A stretch of DNA of 64,000 nucleotides from Curtobacterium sp. MCLR17_032. Lineage in GTDB: Bacteria; Actinomycetota; Actinomycetes; Actinomycetales; Microbacteriaceae. The stretch is from the NCBI RefSeq assembly GCF_003234795.2, contig NZ_CP126268.1:1240001-1304000 (forward strand). The letters run 5' to 3'. The stretch's first letter is position 1; every line of letters begins with the position of its first letter. Made by a program: the position numbers and the translations under genes. Shown piece after piece: positions 19,414 to 27,609 of the stretch. The notes beneath the pieces are model-generated. The model saw only the letters and a program-made list of their open reading frames with translations, searched no databases and had not been told where the DNA came from.

Positions 19414-20274
19414 CTAAAGCAAGGGGAGGAACACCCGGTAGCGGTCGAGTGAGGCGTACGTCTGAACGCCCGATTCCAACAGCAATGTGTCGACGGGCGT
19501 GTTCTTGGCGAGTCGTTCGCACAGCCATGTGGAGCGCATCCTTGCGGGCCGGATGTCGAGGTCGGTAGCGGTCCGGCGGACGAATTCGGCGACTTGGCCA
19601 GAGGCCGCCGAGTGCCGTCCGACGCGGAACAGCCAGTCGTCGTGGTCGAGAGTGTCGATGGCTCGACGGAGGACCGGCTGCCAATCGTCCTCCACGGGGA
19701 CCGTTCGCCGGCGGGCATCCCGCACTCGAACGGTGCTGCCATCGAGTGTGACGTCTCGGTGCCGCACGGCGAGCAGTTCACGCGTCGGAAGGCCCGCGCC
19801 GAGTCCAAGAGCGAGCAGAACGCTCGCATCGCGCCGAGCAGTAGCGGTCCCGCGGGTCCTGGCCCAGGAGTACAGCTCCGCACGCTGCTTGGCGTCGTAG
19901 GGAGGGGTCGGTGTTGACCTGCCGATGCCGTGTAGTGGCGTCGTCGGTATCTCGGTGACCACGACTTCGCTGACGCGGAGCAGCTTGCCACGCACCGTAT
20001 TCTTCGTCCCTCGGCTCATCCCTGGCATGCCATTGATGACGAAGCTCTCGATGCGGCTGCGACGGAACATCTTCTGCCGGTCCAGGTCGAGCGCCTTTGT
20101 CTGCCAACACCACAGCACGAAGGGCGTGAGGAACGGATACAGCGACCGAGACTCGACACCGAGCTCAGCGCTGACGTCGTCCACAAGCGCGGTGAGAAAT
20201 GGCCCGATCCGATCCCACCATGGCAGCGCGAGCAGCGGTGTGTAGGTCGGGGACGAGGAGGAGTCCGAAGTCAC
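19414..20274 (-). CDS. Tyrosine-recombinase-like protein with degenerate catalytic residues (first of module)
   Basis: 286 aa from GTG 20274, chosen because GGAAGGG lies 9 nt upstream. Related in layout to the next gene: GLGAGLPTRELLAVRHRDV (box I, GLR Arg replaced by Pro), ARMRSTWLCERLAKNTPVDT (box II Arg kept, His lost) and YASLDRYRVF with the candidate Tyr. Residues are thus partly lost, as in its partner. It heads the leftward operon; a 99-nt gap separates it from the second gene. It is divergent from the 20443 gene. Confidence 0.75.
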   Translation of the reverse strand: MTSDSSSSPTYTPLLALPWWDRIGPFLTALVDDVSAELGVESRSLYPFLTPFVLWCWQTKALDLDRQKMFRRSRIESFVINGMPGMSRGTKNTVRGKLLRVSEVVVTEIPTTPLHGIGRSTPTPPYDAKQRAELYSWARTRGTATARRDASVLLALGLGAGLPTRELLAVRHRDVTLDGSTVRVRDARRRTVPVEDDWQPVLRRAIDTLDHDDWLFRVGRHSAASGQVAEFVRRTATDLDIRPARMRSTWLCERLAKNTPVDTLLLESGVQTYASLDRYRVFLPLL

Positions 20275-20442
20275 GACGTGCAGCCCTTCCGTAATGCGAC
20301 CTGCGGAACGGTAGCGATCTCGACGACGGAAGTCGTCCTGTTTCTGGCCTCGGATCGGCGTCTGGCGGGGTGGCAACACGAACCGCTATCCGTCCGCGCA
20401 TAGGCGTCCCGAGGCCGACATCCGGCCTCGGGAAGGAACCCC

Positions 20443-21012
20443 GTGCCGGAAGACAGCATCGCCCTCAAGCACTTGCACTCACGCTGGGAGGCCATCGCCG
20501 CACGCCCCGCTGTCGAACTCTCGGCAGACGAGCGGCGCAGCGTGGAGTTCTATCTCGCCGATGTTCAGAGCCAAACCAGCGTTGAGCCGCATGTGCAACG
20601 GTGGCTCAGGATGGTTCACGAACTCGACCAGTTCGTGCGTACGCACAGCCGACTTCCACTGGCTAGCGCAGCGCGCCCTCGACCTCGAACACGCGAGCAG
20701 CGACTGGTCGATCAACTCGCGTACCAGCGGCGCCCATCCACGCACACGGCGTTGGTCGAGTATCAGCGAGCACGCCTCGAGGCGCTGCCGGGCTTCCAAT
20801 GGGAGCCGCAGGATGATCGCTGGGGTGCCTGGCTCGCGCAGCATCAAGCGTTCTGGAATCGTGAGCAGCGGCCGCCACGTCGACGAGCGACCGACGCTCA
20901 AGAGGCGAGCATCGCACGCTGGGTCGCGCATCAGCGGGCATTGGAGCGAGCAGGCACCCTCCCCGCGGACCGCCGTGCACGCCTCCTCGCGGCATCGTTC
21001 AGAGTGTTGTAG
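20443..21012 (+). CDS. Small protein with helicase-associated (HA)-like repeats
   Basis: 189 aa from GTG 20443 with GGAAGGAA upstream. Repeating Trp/Arg-rich helical units (VHELDQFVRTHSRLPLAS, RWGAWLAQHQAFWNREQRPP, IARWVAHQRALERAGTLPAD) resemble the helicase-associated domain found at the C-terminus of some mobile-element helicases, but no helicase is attached. Such units probably bind DNA. It is divergent from the recombinase operon, so it might regulate or assist it; that is inference. Confidence 0.6.
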   Translation: MPEDSIALKHLHSRWEAIAARPAVELSADERRSVEFYLADVQSQTSVEPHVQRWLRMVHELDQFVRTHSRLPLASAARPRPRTREQRLVDQLAYQRRPSTHTALVEYQRARLEALPGFQWEPQDDRWGAWLAQHQAFWNREQRPPRRRATDAQEASIARWVAHQRALERAGTLPADRRARLLAASFRVL

Positions 21013-21427
21013 ACCGAGTCCGGAGGGAATCGCGGACGAGCTCAATGCTTTCGCGGCGTGAGTCAGGAAGGACCGCGCACTGTGTTGGGCTGCCTGTCCG
21101 GATAGCGCCCGGTCAGCGCGACGATCAGCGGACTAGGTAAGTGATACGACTCTCGCACCTCGTCTCCCGCTGCACGAAGTGTCCGATGCCGAGTTCGGTC
21201 GGCGACCGGCTAACGGATGCCCGCTAAGCAGGGATCGCTCCTGGCGCTGGCGCTGGCGCTGGCGCTGGCGCTGGCGCTGGCGCTGGCGCTGGCGCTATCC
21301 GCTTTGCAGGCCAGTGACCTCGCCGCCTCGAGGACTGAGGTAGAGGCATCACCGATGCATCGGTGGCCCCATGGATGTGCTTCAGTGTGCCGCCATGGAT
21401 GTCCGTGGTCACGGGTAGCGTCCGACC
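21013..21427. other. Intergenic region with palindrome-like repeat and microsatellite
   Basis: No convincing gene. It holds a partial copy of the CGGCTAACGGA repeat (21206-21217) and the hexanucleotide microsatellite at 21241-21294. A short open frame running through the microsatellite (21217-21480) encodes Leu-Ala repeats and overlaps the next gene, so I reject it. Confidence 0.5.
21241..21294 (+). repeat. Microsatellite (CTGGCG)9
   Basis: Nine perfect tandem copies of CTGGCG, 134 nt before the AbiTii gene. Such tracts change length by slippage and can alter spacing of promoter elements. Confidence 0.95.
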
Positions 21428-22363
21428 ATGACCGAACCTCTTCTTCGCGCCCTCCGCGAAGTGATGCTCGACGAGACTGAGCCCTTGGCCGGTCTGCTGC
21501 GAAAGTGTCTCCTGCTTGGTGCCGAGACTGGGTCGGAGTCTTTGAGGACGTGGGCGCGAGCTGAGCTCAAGGGCTACCCGCCCGAGGGTGACGACGTTCC
21601 GGCTTACCGAAAGCTCCACGGAGTGCCAATGGTCATGGATTCGATGAGTGGAAACACTTGGGCAAAAGGGCAGAATCTAGCCCGCCTTCAAGTCCCGGCA
21701 AAGGCTCGAGAATACGTCCCGGAGTTCATCTCGTTCGTGCAGCCGGTTGAGGAGTTGGCGCAGCTTGCGCAGCAAAAGCATCTCAACTTTGGACACGCAG
21801 GTCTCGCGATGGCGCAGACTGTATGGAACAGCGAACTCGGGCCGTATCAAAGTGTCGTTTCGCTTGCGTTTGTAGTCCCTGGCTCTTTCTTGCGTGGGAT
21901 TTTGGCGCAGGTGCGCACGAATCTTGTCGATATGATCGCTGACCTCACAGCGAGCACTCCCTTAACGGAGTTGCCTGGGCGAGCAAGTGTGGACGCCGCG
22001 GTGAGAGAGCATGTGGGTGATGTCTACAACACCACAGTTCTTCAGCCAAGCGGCCCAACGGCGATCGGGCGGGAGTCGTCGGCCAACGCAGGTCTGAGCA
22101 TCGCGGATGCGGTAGCCCTGCTCAAGGAGGTAGCCAAGGCCGCAAACCAGTTGGAGCAGTCACAGCAAGCTGATGTCCAAGCTGCTGTGCGAGACCTCGA
22201 GGCCGCGATGACCACGGAGGGAGCTGAGTCGGGTGAAGTCTTGCGGCGCACCGGGAAGCTCCGGAGTTTGACCGAGAAGCTTGGTGGTACCGCTTTGACG
22301 GCAGCAACGAGCAGCGCCGTGTCCGCGATCACCGAACTTGCTCTGCAAGGCGCATTCGGCTGA
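21428..22363 (+). CDS. AbiTii-domain protein, probable abortive-infection factor
   Basis: 311 aa. Residues 1-75 (ETEPLAGLLRKCLLLGAETG, LRTWARAELKGYPPEGDDVP, YRKLHGVPMVM) match the AbiTii N-terminal domain seen in phage-defence proteins. The middle is a mixed alpha/beta region, and the C-terminal 100 residues are Ala-rich helices that could form a coiled coil. I see no nuclease motif. Monocistronic, between a microsatellite and an IS30-family copy. Confidence 0.75.
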   Translation: MTEPLLRALREVMLDETEPLAGLLRKCLLLGAETGSESLRTWARAELKGYPPEGDDVPAYRKLHGVPMVMDSMSGNTWAKGQNLARLQVPAKAREYVPEFISFVQPVEELAQLAQQKHLNFGHAGLAMAQTVWNSELGPYQSVVSLAFVVPGSFLRGILAQVRTNLVDMIADLTASTPLTELPGRASVDAAVREHVGDVYNTTVLQPSGPTAIGRESSANAGLSIADAVALLKEVAKAANQLEQSQQADVQAAVRDLEAAMTTEGAESGEVLRRTGKLRSLTEKLGGTALTAATSSAVSAITELALQGAFG

Positions 22364-22402
22364 TAGGGGCCACCCAGGCCGGCGTGAGAGGCGCCGTTAC
22401 CG

Positions 22403-22474
22403 GCGCCAACGAAAGTGGGGCACAGCGCCCCCGACCGTGCGCCAACGAAAGCGGGGCACAGCGCCCCCGATCGT
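22403..22474 (+). repeat. Two tandem copies of a 36-bp repeat
   Basis: Copies 22403-22438 and 22439-22474 differ at two positions; each holds a GGGGC-ACA-GCGCCCC type hairpin. They lie between the AbiTii stop and the IS30 end; they could act as a terminator or be an insertion target. Confidence 0.8.
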
Positions 22475-22494
22475 CCGGTTGTCGATCGGCGGTT

Positions 22495-23691
22495 TCAAGG
22501 GGTCGTTGCAACGGGTGGTTGTTTCGGTTCTGACAGTAGCTGCTCGAATGCTTCTGCCGGGGTCCGGTAGTCCAGCGTCTTGCGGGGTCGTCCGTTGAGT
22601 TCCGTGGCGACTTCGAGGAGACGTTCCGGGCTGTGGATGCTGAGGTCGGTGGACTTCGGGAAGTACTGCCGGAGCAGGCCGTTGGTGTTCTCGTTCGAGC
22701 CGCGCTGCCAGGGCTTGTGCGGGTCGCAGAAGTAGATCGCCAAGTCGGTGGCGAGGGTGATGTCTTTGTGCCGGGCAAGCTCCGTGCCCTGGTCCCACGT
22801 CAACGACCGACAGAGATGCACGGGCAGGGTCTGGATGGTGGGGATCCGCGCGTCGCGGACGGCGTCGGCGCTGTGCCCGTTGGGTAGGTGCAGCAGCATC
22901 ACGTAGCGGGTGGTGCGTTCGACGAGAGTGCCGATAGCACTGCGCGCGTTCGTACCGACGATCTGGTCTCCTTCCCAGTGACCGGGAACGGCCCGGTCAT
23001 CAGCTTCGGCGGGGCGTTCACTGATCAGGATCATGTCGCGGATCTTCGACCACGACGCCCGCCTGGGCTCACCACGATGCCGGCGGATGGCACGGCCGGT
23101 GCGGAGATGTGTGTGCAGGTCAGCGCGCAGGTGGCCGCGGCCCTGGACGAACAGGGACTGGTAGATCGTCTCGTAGGACACGTGCATCTCCGGCCGGTTC
23201 GGGAAGGACCGGGCCAGGTCATCACGGATCTGCTCCGGGGACCAGTTCCGCACCAACCGCAGCTCGACCTGCAGGGCGAGCTCGACCCGGTCGAGCTTCC
23301 GCGGTTTGGGCCGGCTCGCTCGGACGCGGCACCGCTTCTCGGCCGCGTATGGCCGGTAATCACCATTGCGGGAGCTGTTCCGGGCGAGCTCTCGACTGAT
23401 CGTTGATGGCGCCCGCCCGAGTTCTGCTGCGATCCGGCGAATACCGACGCCAGCCAGCCGCAGGTCGGCGATCCGGAGCCGTTCCTCCTCGCTCAAGTAC
23501 CGGCCGGATCGAGGTGTTCGCTCGAACGGGTTCTTCCCGCGAGCGGCTTTGAACCATCGGTAACCCTGACGTGGATGCACCCCGACAGCATCGCAAGCAG
23601 CGGGGCTGCTCATGCCCTGTCCGAGTAGCTCCCAGAATCGCGCCTCCCGGGCACGCTGCTCCGGCCTGGATCCCATCTGCAACACTCCCAA
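22495..23691 (-). CDS. IS30-family transposase
   Basis: 398 aa. N-terminal helix-turn-helix (SAFE-type IS30 layout: EERLRIADLRLAGVGIRRIA, STISRELARNSSRNGDYRPY), then the DDE domain with GHWEGDQIVG (Asp), LTWDQGTEL (Asp) and NENTNGLLRQYFPK (Glu). A full-length ORF that runs through the left terminal repeat. It moves only its own IS. Confidence 0.92.
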   Translation of the reverse strand: MGVLQMGSRPEQRAREARFWELLGQGMSSPAACDAVGVHPRQGYRWFKAARGKNPFERTPRSGRYLSEEERLRIADLRLAGVGIRRIAAELGRAPSTISRELARNSSRNGDYRPYAAEKRCRVRASRPKPRKLDRVELALQVELRLVRNWSPEQIRDDLARSFPNRPEMHVSYETIYQSLFVQGRGHLRADLHTHLRTGRAIRRHRGEPRRASWSKIRDMILISERPAEADDRAVPGHWEGDQIVGTNARSAIGTLVERTTRYVMLLHLPNGHSADAVRDARIPTIQTLPVHLCRSLTWDQGTELARHKDITLATDLAIYFCDPHKPWQRGSNENTNGLLRQYFPKSTDLSIHSPERLLEVATELNGRPRKTLDYRTPAEAFEQLLSEPKQPPVATTP

Positions 23692-23713
23692 TCACGGTGG
23701 TGTTGCAACGACC
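22501..23713 (-). mobile_element. IS30-family insertion sequence
   Basis: 1.2-kb unit with 12-bp inverted ends (GGTCGTTGCAAC at 22501-22512, complement at 23702-23713) around one transposase gene. No clear target duplication is visible. It looks intact, so it may be a later arrival within the larger element. Confidence 0.8.
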
Positions 23714-23825
23714 AGCTGAACCCAAGATCGGCTATCGGACGCTCGGTGCCTCCGCGACAACACCAAACCGTGGAGAGGCCGAGTACGTCGGGAGAGGATC
23801 ACGGTGTGAACTTTTCTTCCGCTCG

Positions 23826-24431
23826 ATGCGGATACAAGGTGTGAGCACAGATAGTGAGCTGATCCGGCTGTCGCTGGACCAACCGTCCGCGTTCGGGGAG
23901 CTGTACGCCCGACACGCACGCGCCGTGTACCGCTACGCGGCAAGCCGCGTCGGAGCCGAGGGTGCAGAGGACGTGTTGTCGAACACGTTCCTCGCGGCCT
24001 TCGAGCGCCGCAAGCGCTTCGACACGACCGTCGCGTCCGCGCTGCCGTGGCTGCTCGGATTCGCCACTATCGCGATCCGGCAACACCGCAGACAGGAACA
24101 CCGCCACCTGAGTGAATCCGTCGACGAAGACGCGCTCGCACTGGTCGGCGTCGATGACGTCGCCCAGCACGCAGCCGCCCTCATCGAGGTCATGCGAGCG
24201 GTCGCGCGACTGTCGCCACGAGACCGCGACGCGTTGCTGCTGCACACGTCCGCGGACCTCAGCTACGAGGACGTCGCCGCGGCGCTTCACGTCCCCGTCG
24301 GCACAGTCCGATCACGCATCAACCGGGCGCGAACGCAGCTTCGGACCGCAACAGGCAGGGGCGCAGCCCCGGAACAGGAACGAACCAATGGACGAACTGC
24401 AACTGCTCCGATCGGGGACTGTCATGTCTGA
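23826..24431 (+). CDS. ECF-like sigma-70 family RNA polymerase sigma factor
   Basis: 201 aa. Region 2 (SAFGELYARHARAVYRYAASR, AEDVLSNTFLAAFERRKRFD) and region 4 (LSPRDRDALLLHTSADLSYE, DVAAALHVPVGTVRSRINRA) are both present. It should direct RNA polymerase to a small regulon. The start could also be GTG 23841. The next gene overlaps it by 44 nt, the usual pairing with a membrane or anti-sigma partner. Confidence 0.85.
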   Translation: MRIQGVSTDSELIRLSLDQPSAFGELYARHARAVYRYAASRVGAEGAEDVLSNTFLAAFERRKRFDTTVASALPWLLGFATIAIRQHRRQEHRHLSESVDEDALALVGVDDVAQHAAALIEVMRAVARLSPRDRDALLLHTSADLSYEDVAAALHVPVGTVRSRINRARTQLRTATGRGAAPEQERTNGRTATAPIGDCHV

Positions 24432-24852
24432 GCCAGATGCGGCAACCCTCGACCGCGGCCGACGATCGCTCGACGACCGGATCGCCGGGCGCGGTCGCTT
24501 CTCCTCGCTGCGCAAGCGGCGGATCGGACGTGTTTCGATCGGCATCGGCGCTGGAGCGCTCGTCGTCGGTGCTCTCACCGGAGCCGCCTACGTGACCTTC
24601 GGCCCGTCGAAGCTGCCGTACGACCTGCAGACCGCGGTGCCGTACCAGCACGCGTTCGTCGAGTGCATGGCAGACGACGGCTGGACCGACGTCGCGGCCT
24701 CATCTCCCGAGGGCGAGAACTGGGTCCGCATCCGGTTCCCGGACAACACCGAGGCGAACCAAAAGGCTGTGGATGACATCGGCGCTTGCCGTGCGTCCGT
24801 GGCGAAGAAGAACGGCGTGAGCGTCGCGGTCGTCACCGGCAGCGACGAATGA
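24388..24852 (+). CDS. Single-pass membrane protein paired with the sigma factor
   Basis: 154 aa. A cytoplasmic N-terminus of about 50 residues with Arg-rich segment, one transmembrane helix (IGIGAGALVVGALTGAAYVTF) and a short outside domain with two Cys (VECMADDGW and IGACRASVA) that could form a disulfide. It has no classical zinc anti-sigma motif. Overlap with the sigma gene suggests it controls or senses for that factor; this is inference. Confidence 0.6.
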   Translation: MDELQLLRSGTVMSEPDAATLDRGRRSLDDRIAGRGRFSSLRKRRIGRVSIGIGAGALVVGALTGAAYVTFGPSKLPYDLQTAVPYQHAFVECMADDGWTDVAASSPEGENWVRIRFPDNTEANQKAVDDIGACRASVAKKNGVSVAVVTGSDE

Positions 24853-25020
24853 CCACCACGCCGCGGGAGACGATCAGACCCGATGCGCTGAGTCTTCCTC
24901 CAACGCAGCCAATCGACATCACGCCATGGGTGACGGAAGCTGGCGTCAACCAATCTGCATGACGAACGTGAGCGGAGTTGCCCCGAAGGGCGGCTCCGCT
25001 CTCGTCCGTGTGGCCGGCTA

Positions 25021-25039
25021 CCGATCGGCTAACGAGACG
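25021..25039 (+). repeat. Repeat copy A of the CGATCGGCTAACG family
   Basis: CCGATCGGCTAACGAGACG at the 3' end of the methyltransferase gene. Related copies lie at 25968, 26354 and, partially, 21206 and 26699; each interval in 25.0-26.7 kb contains one gene. Confidence 0.6.
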
Positions 25040-25870
25040 AGTTGTGCTGCTTTCGCGCAGCGAGGGAGAACATCATCGGTACGCGTTCGTTGCCGTCGGC
25101 AAGCGCGTAACCAGCTGGCGTCTTGACGAGATTGGGAATGGGCTCCCATGGCATGGCGGTGTATTCGTGGAAGGCCTCGATTTGAAGCCCCGCAGCCAGA
25201 ATGGAGGTGAAGATGTCGTCCAGGGAGTGCGGCCACTCGTACGTGGTTCGGTTCGTGAGAAGGGTGTCGCTCGCGTACGTGGTCCCGGAGTCGAATCGTT
25301 GGGCTTCGCCCGCTCTAAAGTATGGCTCGGTGACGACGAGGGCGTTGTCTTCTCGGTCGTATTGGAGGGTCATGACCATGGGGTGTGCCTCATAGAGGAA
25401 GAACAGCCCGCCCGGTTTAAGGAGCCGTTCGACCGCGCGCGCCCACGTGGCGAGGTCCGGAAGCCACGCGAGGACCCCGACGGTCGTGTAGACAACGTCG
25501 AATTGCCGGCCGAGCTGATCGGGGGCGTCTTCGTTGGATGTTTGGACGAAGGACGCATCGACGCCGGCCCGAGCAGCAAGCGAGGTGGCTGTAGCGATCG
25601 CGTCACCGGATAAGTCGGTGCCGACGACTCGTGCCCCGAGCCTGGCGAGACTGATCGAGTCAACCCCGATGTGGCATTGAAGGTGCACGACGTCGAGCCC
25701 GGTGAGAGACCTGTCCGGGAGGTGGGGGGGGGCATGACCTTGGCTTCGAACATGACCCGGTTGGCGGAGGGGTCGTCGGCGAACTCAACCGCCTTGTAGG
25801 CGATGAGGTGATCTGAAACTCGTTCGTCCCAGTTAGCCCGGTTGGTCTCGATCTGGTCATGAGTGGACAC
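25029..25870 (-). pseudogene. SAM-dependent methyltransferase, frameshifted at a G9 tract
   Basis: Two frames give one class I methyltransferase: an N-terminal piece starting at 25870 (MSTHDQIETNRANWDERVSD, EFADDPSANRVMFEAKVM) and a C-terminal piece ending at 25029 (HLQCHIGVDSISLARLGARV, VVGTDLSGDAI, LLKPGGLFFLYEAHPM). The break is at nine consecutive G (C on the coding strand) at 25724-25732. One base added or removed would restore about 280 aa. It may be a dead gene, a phase-variable gene or a sequencing error. Confidence 0.75.
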
Positions 25871-25967
25871 GGCAACCCCCTAGTGAATGAGCAAAGCCGA
25901 CCAACTTCGCAGAACGCTCCGCGGGCCGCAACACGTGCACGGGCGAGGAACGGAAGGTCCGTCCCGG

Positions 25968-25988
25968 TAGCCGATCGGCTAACGGACG
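25968..25988 (+). repeat. Repeat copy B with perfect 14-bp palindrome
   Basis: Contains TAGCCGATCGGCTA, a perfect palindrome, followed by ACGGACG; an outer GTCCGT upstream pairs with ACGGAC. It lies between the methyltransferase start and the 26017 gene. Confidence 0.7.
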
Positions 25989-26016
25989 GTGAAGTGGTTG
26001 GAGATACGGTGCCAAC

Positions 26017-26358
26017 GTGACCTTAGAAGAACTGCGCGAGCTGACCGTGCTCGATGCCGCATTCATCATTCAAGTACGCCGTATGCGCGTTCGCATCGAG
26101 GAGGTCTTCCCGTCCCTGACGGTCGAGAAGAATGCTCAGATACAGAAGTGTGTCAGTGAGTTCGAAAGCGCTACGTTCCGGTGGGGTGCGGAGACCATGG
26201 ACATCTTCTTCCGGCCCGATCTCAACGACGAGTCGCGTGATCGCGCGTTCAAGCAGCTAGGAGAACGTCAGAATCGGGAGTACGAGGAGCGTTGGAGTGA
26301 CTTCTCGGAGGACAGCCGCAGAGCGGGAGAGAATCGAGGGCAATTCCTCAACCGGTAG
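26017..26358 (+). CDS. Hypothetical protein
   Basis: 113 aa from GTG 26017. Highly charged and helical (VRRMRVRIEEVFPSLTVEKN, AFKQLGERQNREYEERWSDF) with no membrane segment or recognised motif. It is bracketed by palindromic repeats at 25968 and 26354. Codon use is less GC-biased than the core genes, in keeping with transfer. Confidence 0.5.
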   Translation: MTLEELRELTVLDAAFIIQVRRMRVRIEEVFPSLTVEKNAQIQKCVSEFESATFRWGAETMDIFFRPDLNDESRDRAFKQLGERQNREYEERWSDFSEDSRRAGENRGQFLNR

Positions 26359-26375
26359 CCCATCGGCTAACGGAC
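26354..26375 (+). repeat. Repeat copy C of the palindromic family
   Basis: GGTAGCCCATCGGCTAACGG overlaps the stop codon of the 26017 gene; one centre base differs from copy B. It separates two small genes of opposite strand. Confidence 0.65.
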
Positions 26376-26383
26376 GCCAAGAG

Positions 26384-26698
26384 TCAAGTGCCTGTGTAGT
26401 GAATCTCGACCTTGCCACCGAGCTCCCTGGTAACGTGTTCGCTCAAGCGTTGACCCTCGGCGTACCACTCCGCTTCGCGTTCCTTTGAGACGAGCCACGG
26501 CTGATTCATTCGCGCATGGTCGAGGTAGTAGTCGGTCCAAGTACGGAGCTTCGTGGTGAGCCCGGGCGAGAGCCCGAGCGATGACGGGGTGAGCATGCCG
26601 CCATCCCAGAGCGGCCACTGGGCTTCGTAGTCGCAGAACATGTTGATGCGACGGCGCTCCGGATCGACCATGCCGACAACGTAGCCGCGTACTGTCAC
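26384..26698 (-). CDS. Hypothetical protein
   Basis: 104 aa from GTG 26698 (an internal ATG at 26671 is possible). Rich in Trp/Tyr (FCDYEAQWPLWDGGMLTPSS, LRTWTDYYLDHARMNQPWLV), acidic C-terminus. No family recognised. It is bracketed by repeat copies at 26354 and a partial one at 26699-26710. Confidence 0.5.
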   Translation of the reverse strand: MTVRGYVVGMVDPERRRINMFCDYEAQWPLWDGGMLTPSSLGLSPGLTTKLRTWTDYYLDHARMNQPWLVSKEREAEWYAEGQRLSEHVTRELGGKVEIHYTGT

Positions 26699-26932
26699 GG
26701 ATCGGCTACTGAGATAGTCGCTGGTGTTTTGGCAGCAGTCGGAGCTACCACCTCGCCCTCGCCAGTGAGCGCTTGTACCCGCTGCCGACAGGTGGCCCCT
26801 CGCAAGGCTTCACGGCGTTCACGAAGCAGGAGCACCACCGTTCGATCCCGTCGCCCTGGTCCTGTCAGAAGGATCAGCGCTTCCAGCCGGGCACCCCGAA
26901 TGTTCGTGGGTGTCCGGACTACCGTGCGGGCC

Positions 26933-27175
26933 ATGCGCCGCTTTTCGCGCCGACCACTGACCGTCGGGATCATGATGCTGATCTGTGCGGGACTGTTGTT
27001 CGCGCACCCGGCGCAATCTGTCCGCTTCATCACTGGCGGTGCCATTCTCTGCGTCACGGCGGCTGCGGCGTTCTACTTGTCCTGGGCAATCCCGCGGTGG
27101 AGGCTCACCCGTATAGCGCGACGGTCGCTCTCAGAGGAAGACGGCCGGAAGCCCAACGAAGAAGCTCACGACTGA
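26933..27175 (+). CDS. Small two-helix membrane protein
   Basis: 80 aa from ATG 26933 (ATG 26900 in frame is an alternative). Two hydrophobic helices, LTVGIMMLICAGLLFAHPA and FITGGAILCVTAAAAFYLSW, then a charged tail. The earlier in-frame sequence is Arg/Ser-rich and not protein-like. No family recognised. Confidence 0.45.
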   Translation: MRRFSRRPLTVGIMMLICAGLLFAHPAQSVRFITGGAILCVTAAAAFYLSWAIPRWRLTRIARRSLSEEDGRKPNEEAHD

Positions 27176-27609
27176 CACGCTCTCAGACGTCGGGCGTTCC
27201 GAGCTTCGCTCGCCGGACCGAGATCTTGCTCCCTGGCGGTGGAACACGTACGTGGTGGGATGGGCTATCGAGACGGGGATTCGACGTTCAGGCAGAGGCG
27301 AGAGTCGTTGCCGTTTGCGCTGCGCCGACCCAGTCAATGTGAGCCTCTTTGGCGGCGGCATCGAGGACGCCCCGTCCGCGGACGGCTCGCTCGGTACCGG
27401 TGTGGAGCGAGCTGCCCTTGGTCTAGTCGAATCAAGGTTCGGGCCTTCAGCTCGAACTTAGCCGCTACCGGTGCAATTCGATCTACCCCGCTGCCCACCA
27501 TTTTGAGGACGACCCGGCCGACACGAACCGACGCCCGCGCTTCGGAGTCATTCTTCAAGGTACGTCAACTTCGACCATCAGGCCGTCCAGATGGCCGTTC
27601 TCCGGGCTC
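27176..27609. other. 434-nt region without a supported gene
   Basis: Open frames here (for example 27239-27694 and 27334-27558) have random Arg/Ser/Pro composition and no start context. I see no repeat or RNA structure. Confidence 0.5.

Noticed and set aside
21217..21480. Leu-Ala repeat peptide gene over the microsatellite
   Set aside because: Sequence is only the translated CTGGCG tract and it runs into the AbiTii gene in another frame.
22501..23713. Target duplication around the IS30 copy
   Set aside because: Flanking bases (AGG and AGC) do not match convincingly beyond two bases.
24978..25613. 211-residue open frame on the plus strand
   Set aside because: Antisense to the methyltransferase, which has recognisable motifs.
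25018..26715. A true integron with attC sites
   Set aside because: Repeats lack the standard RYYYAAC/GTTRRRY pairs, genes lie on both strands, and no integron integrase is visible; reported only as cassette-like.
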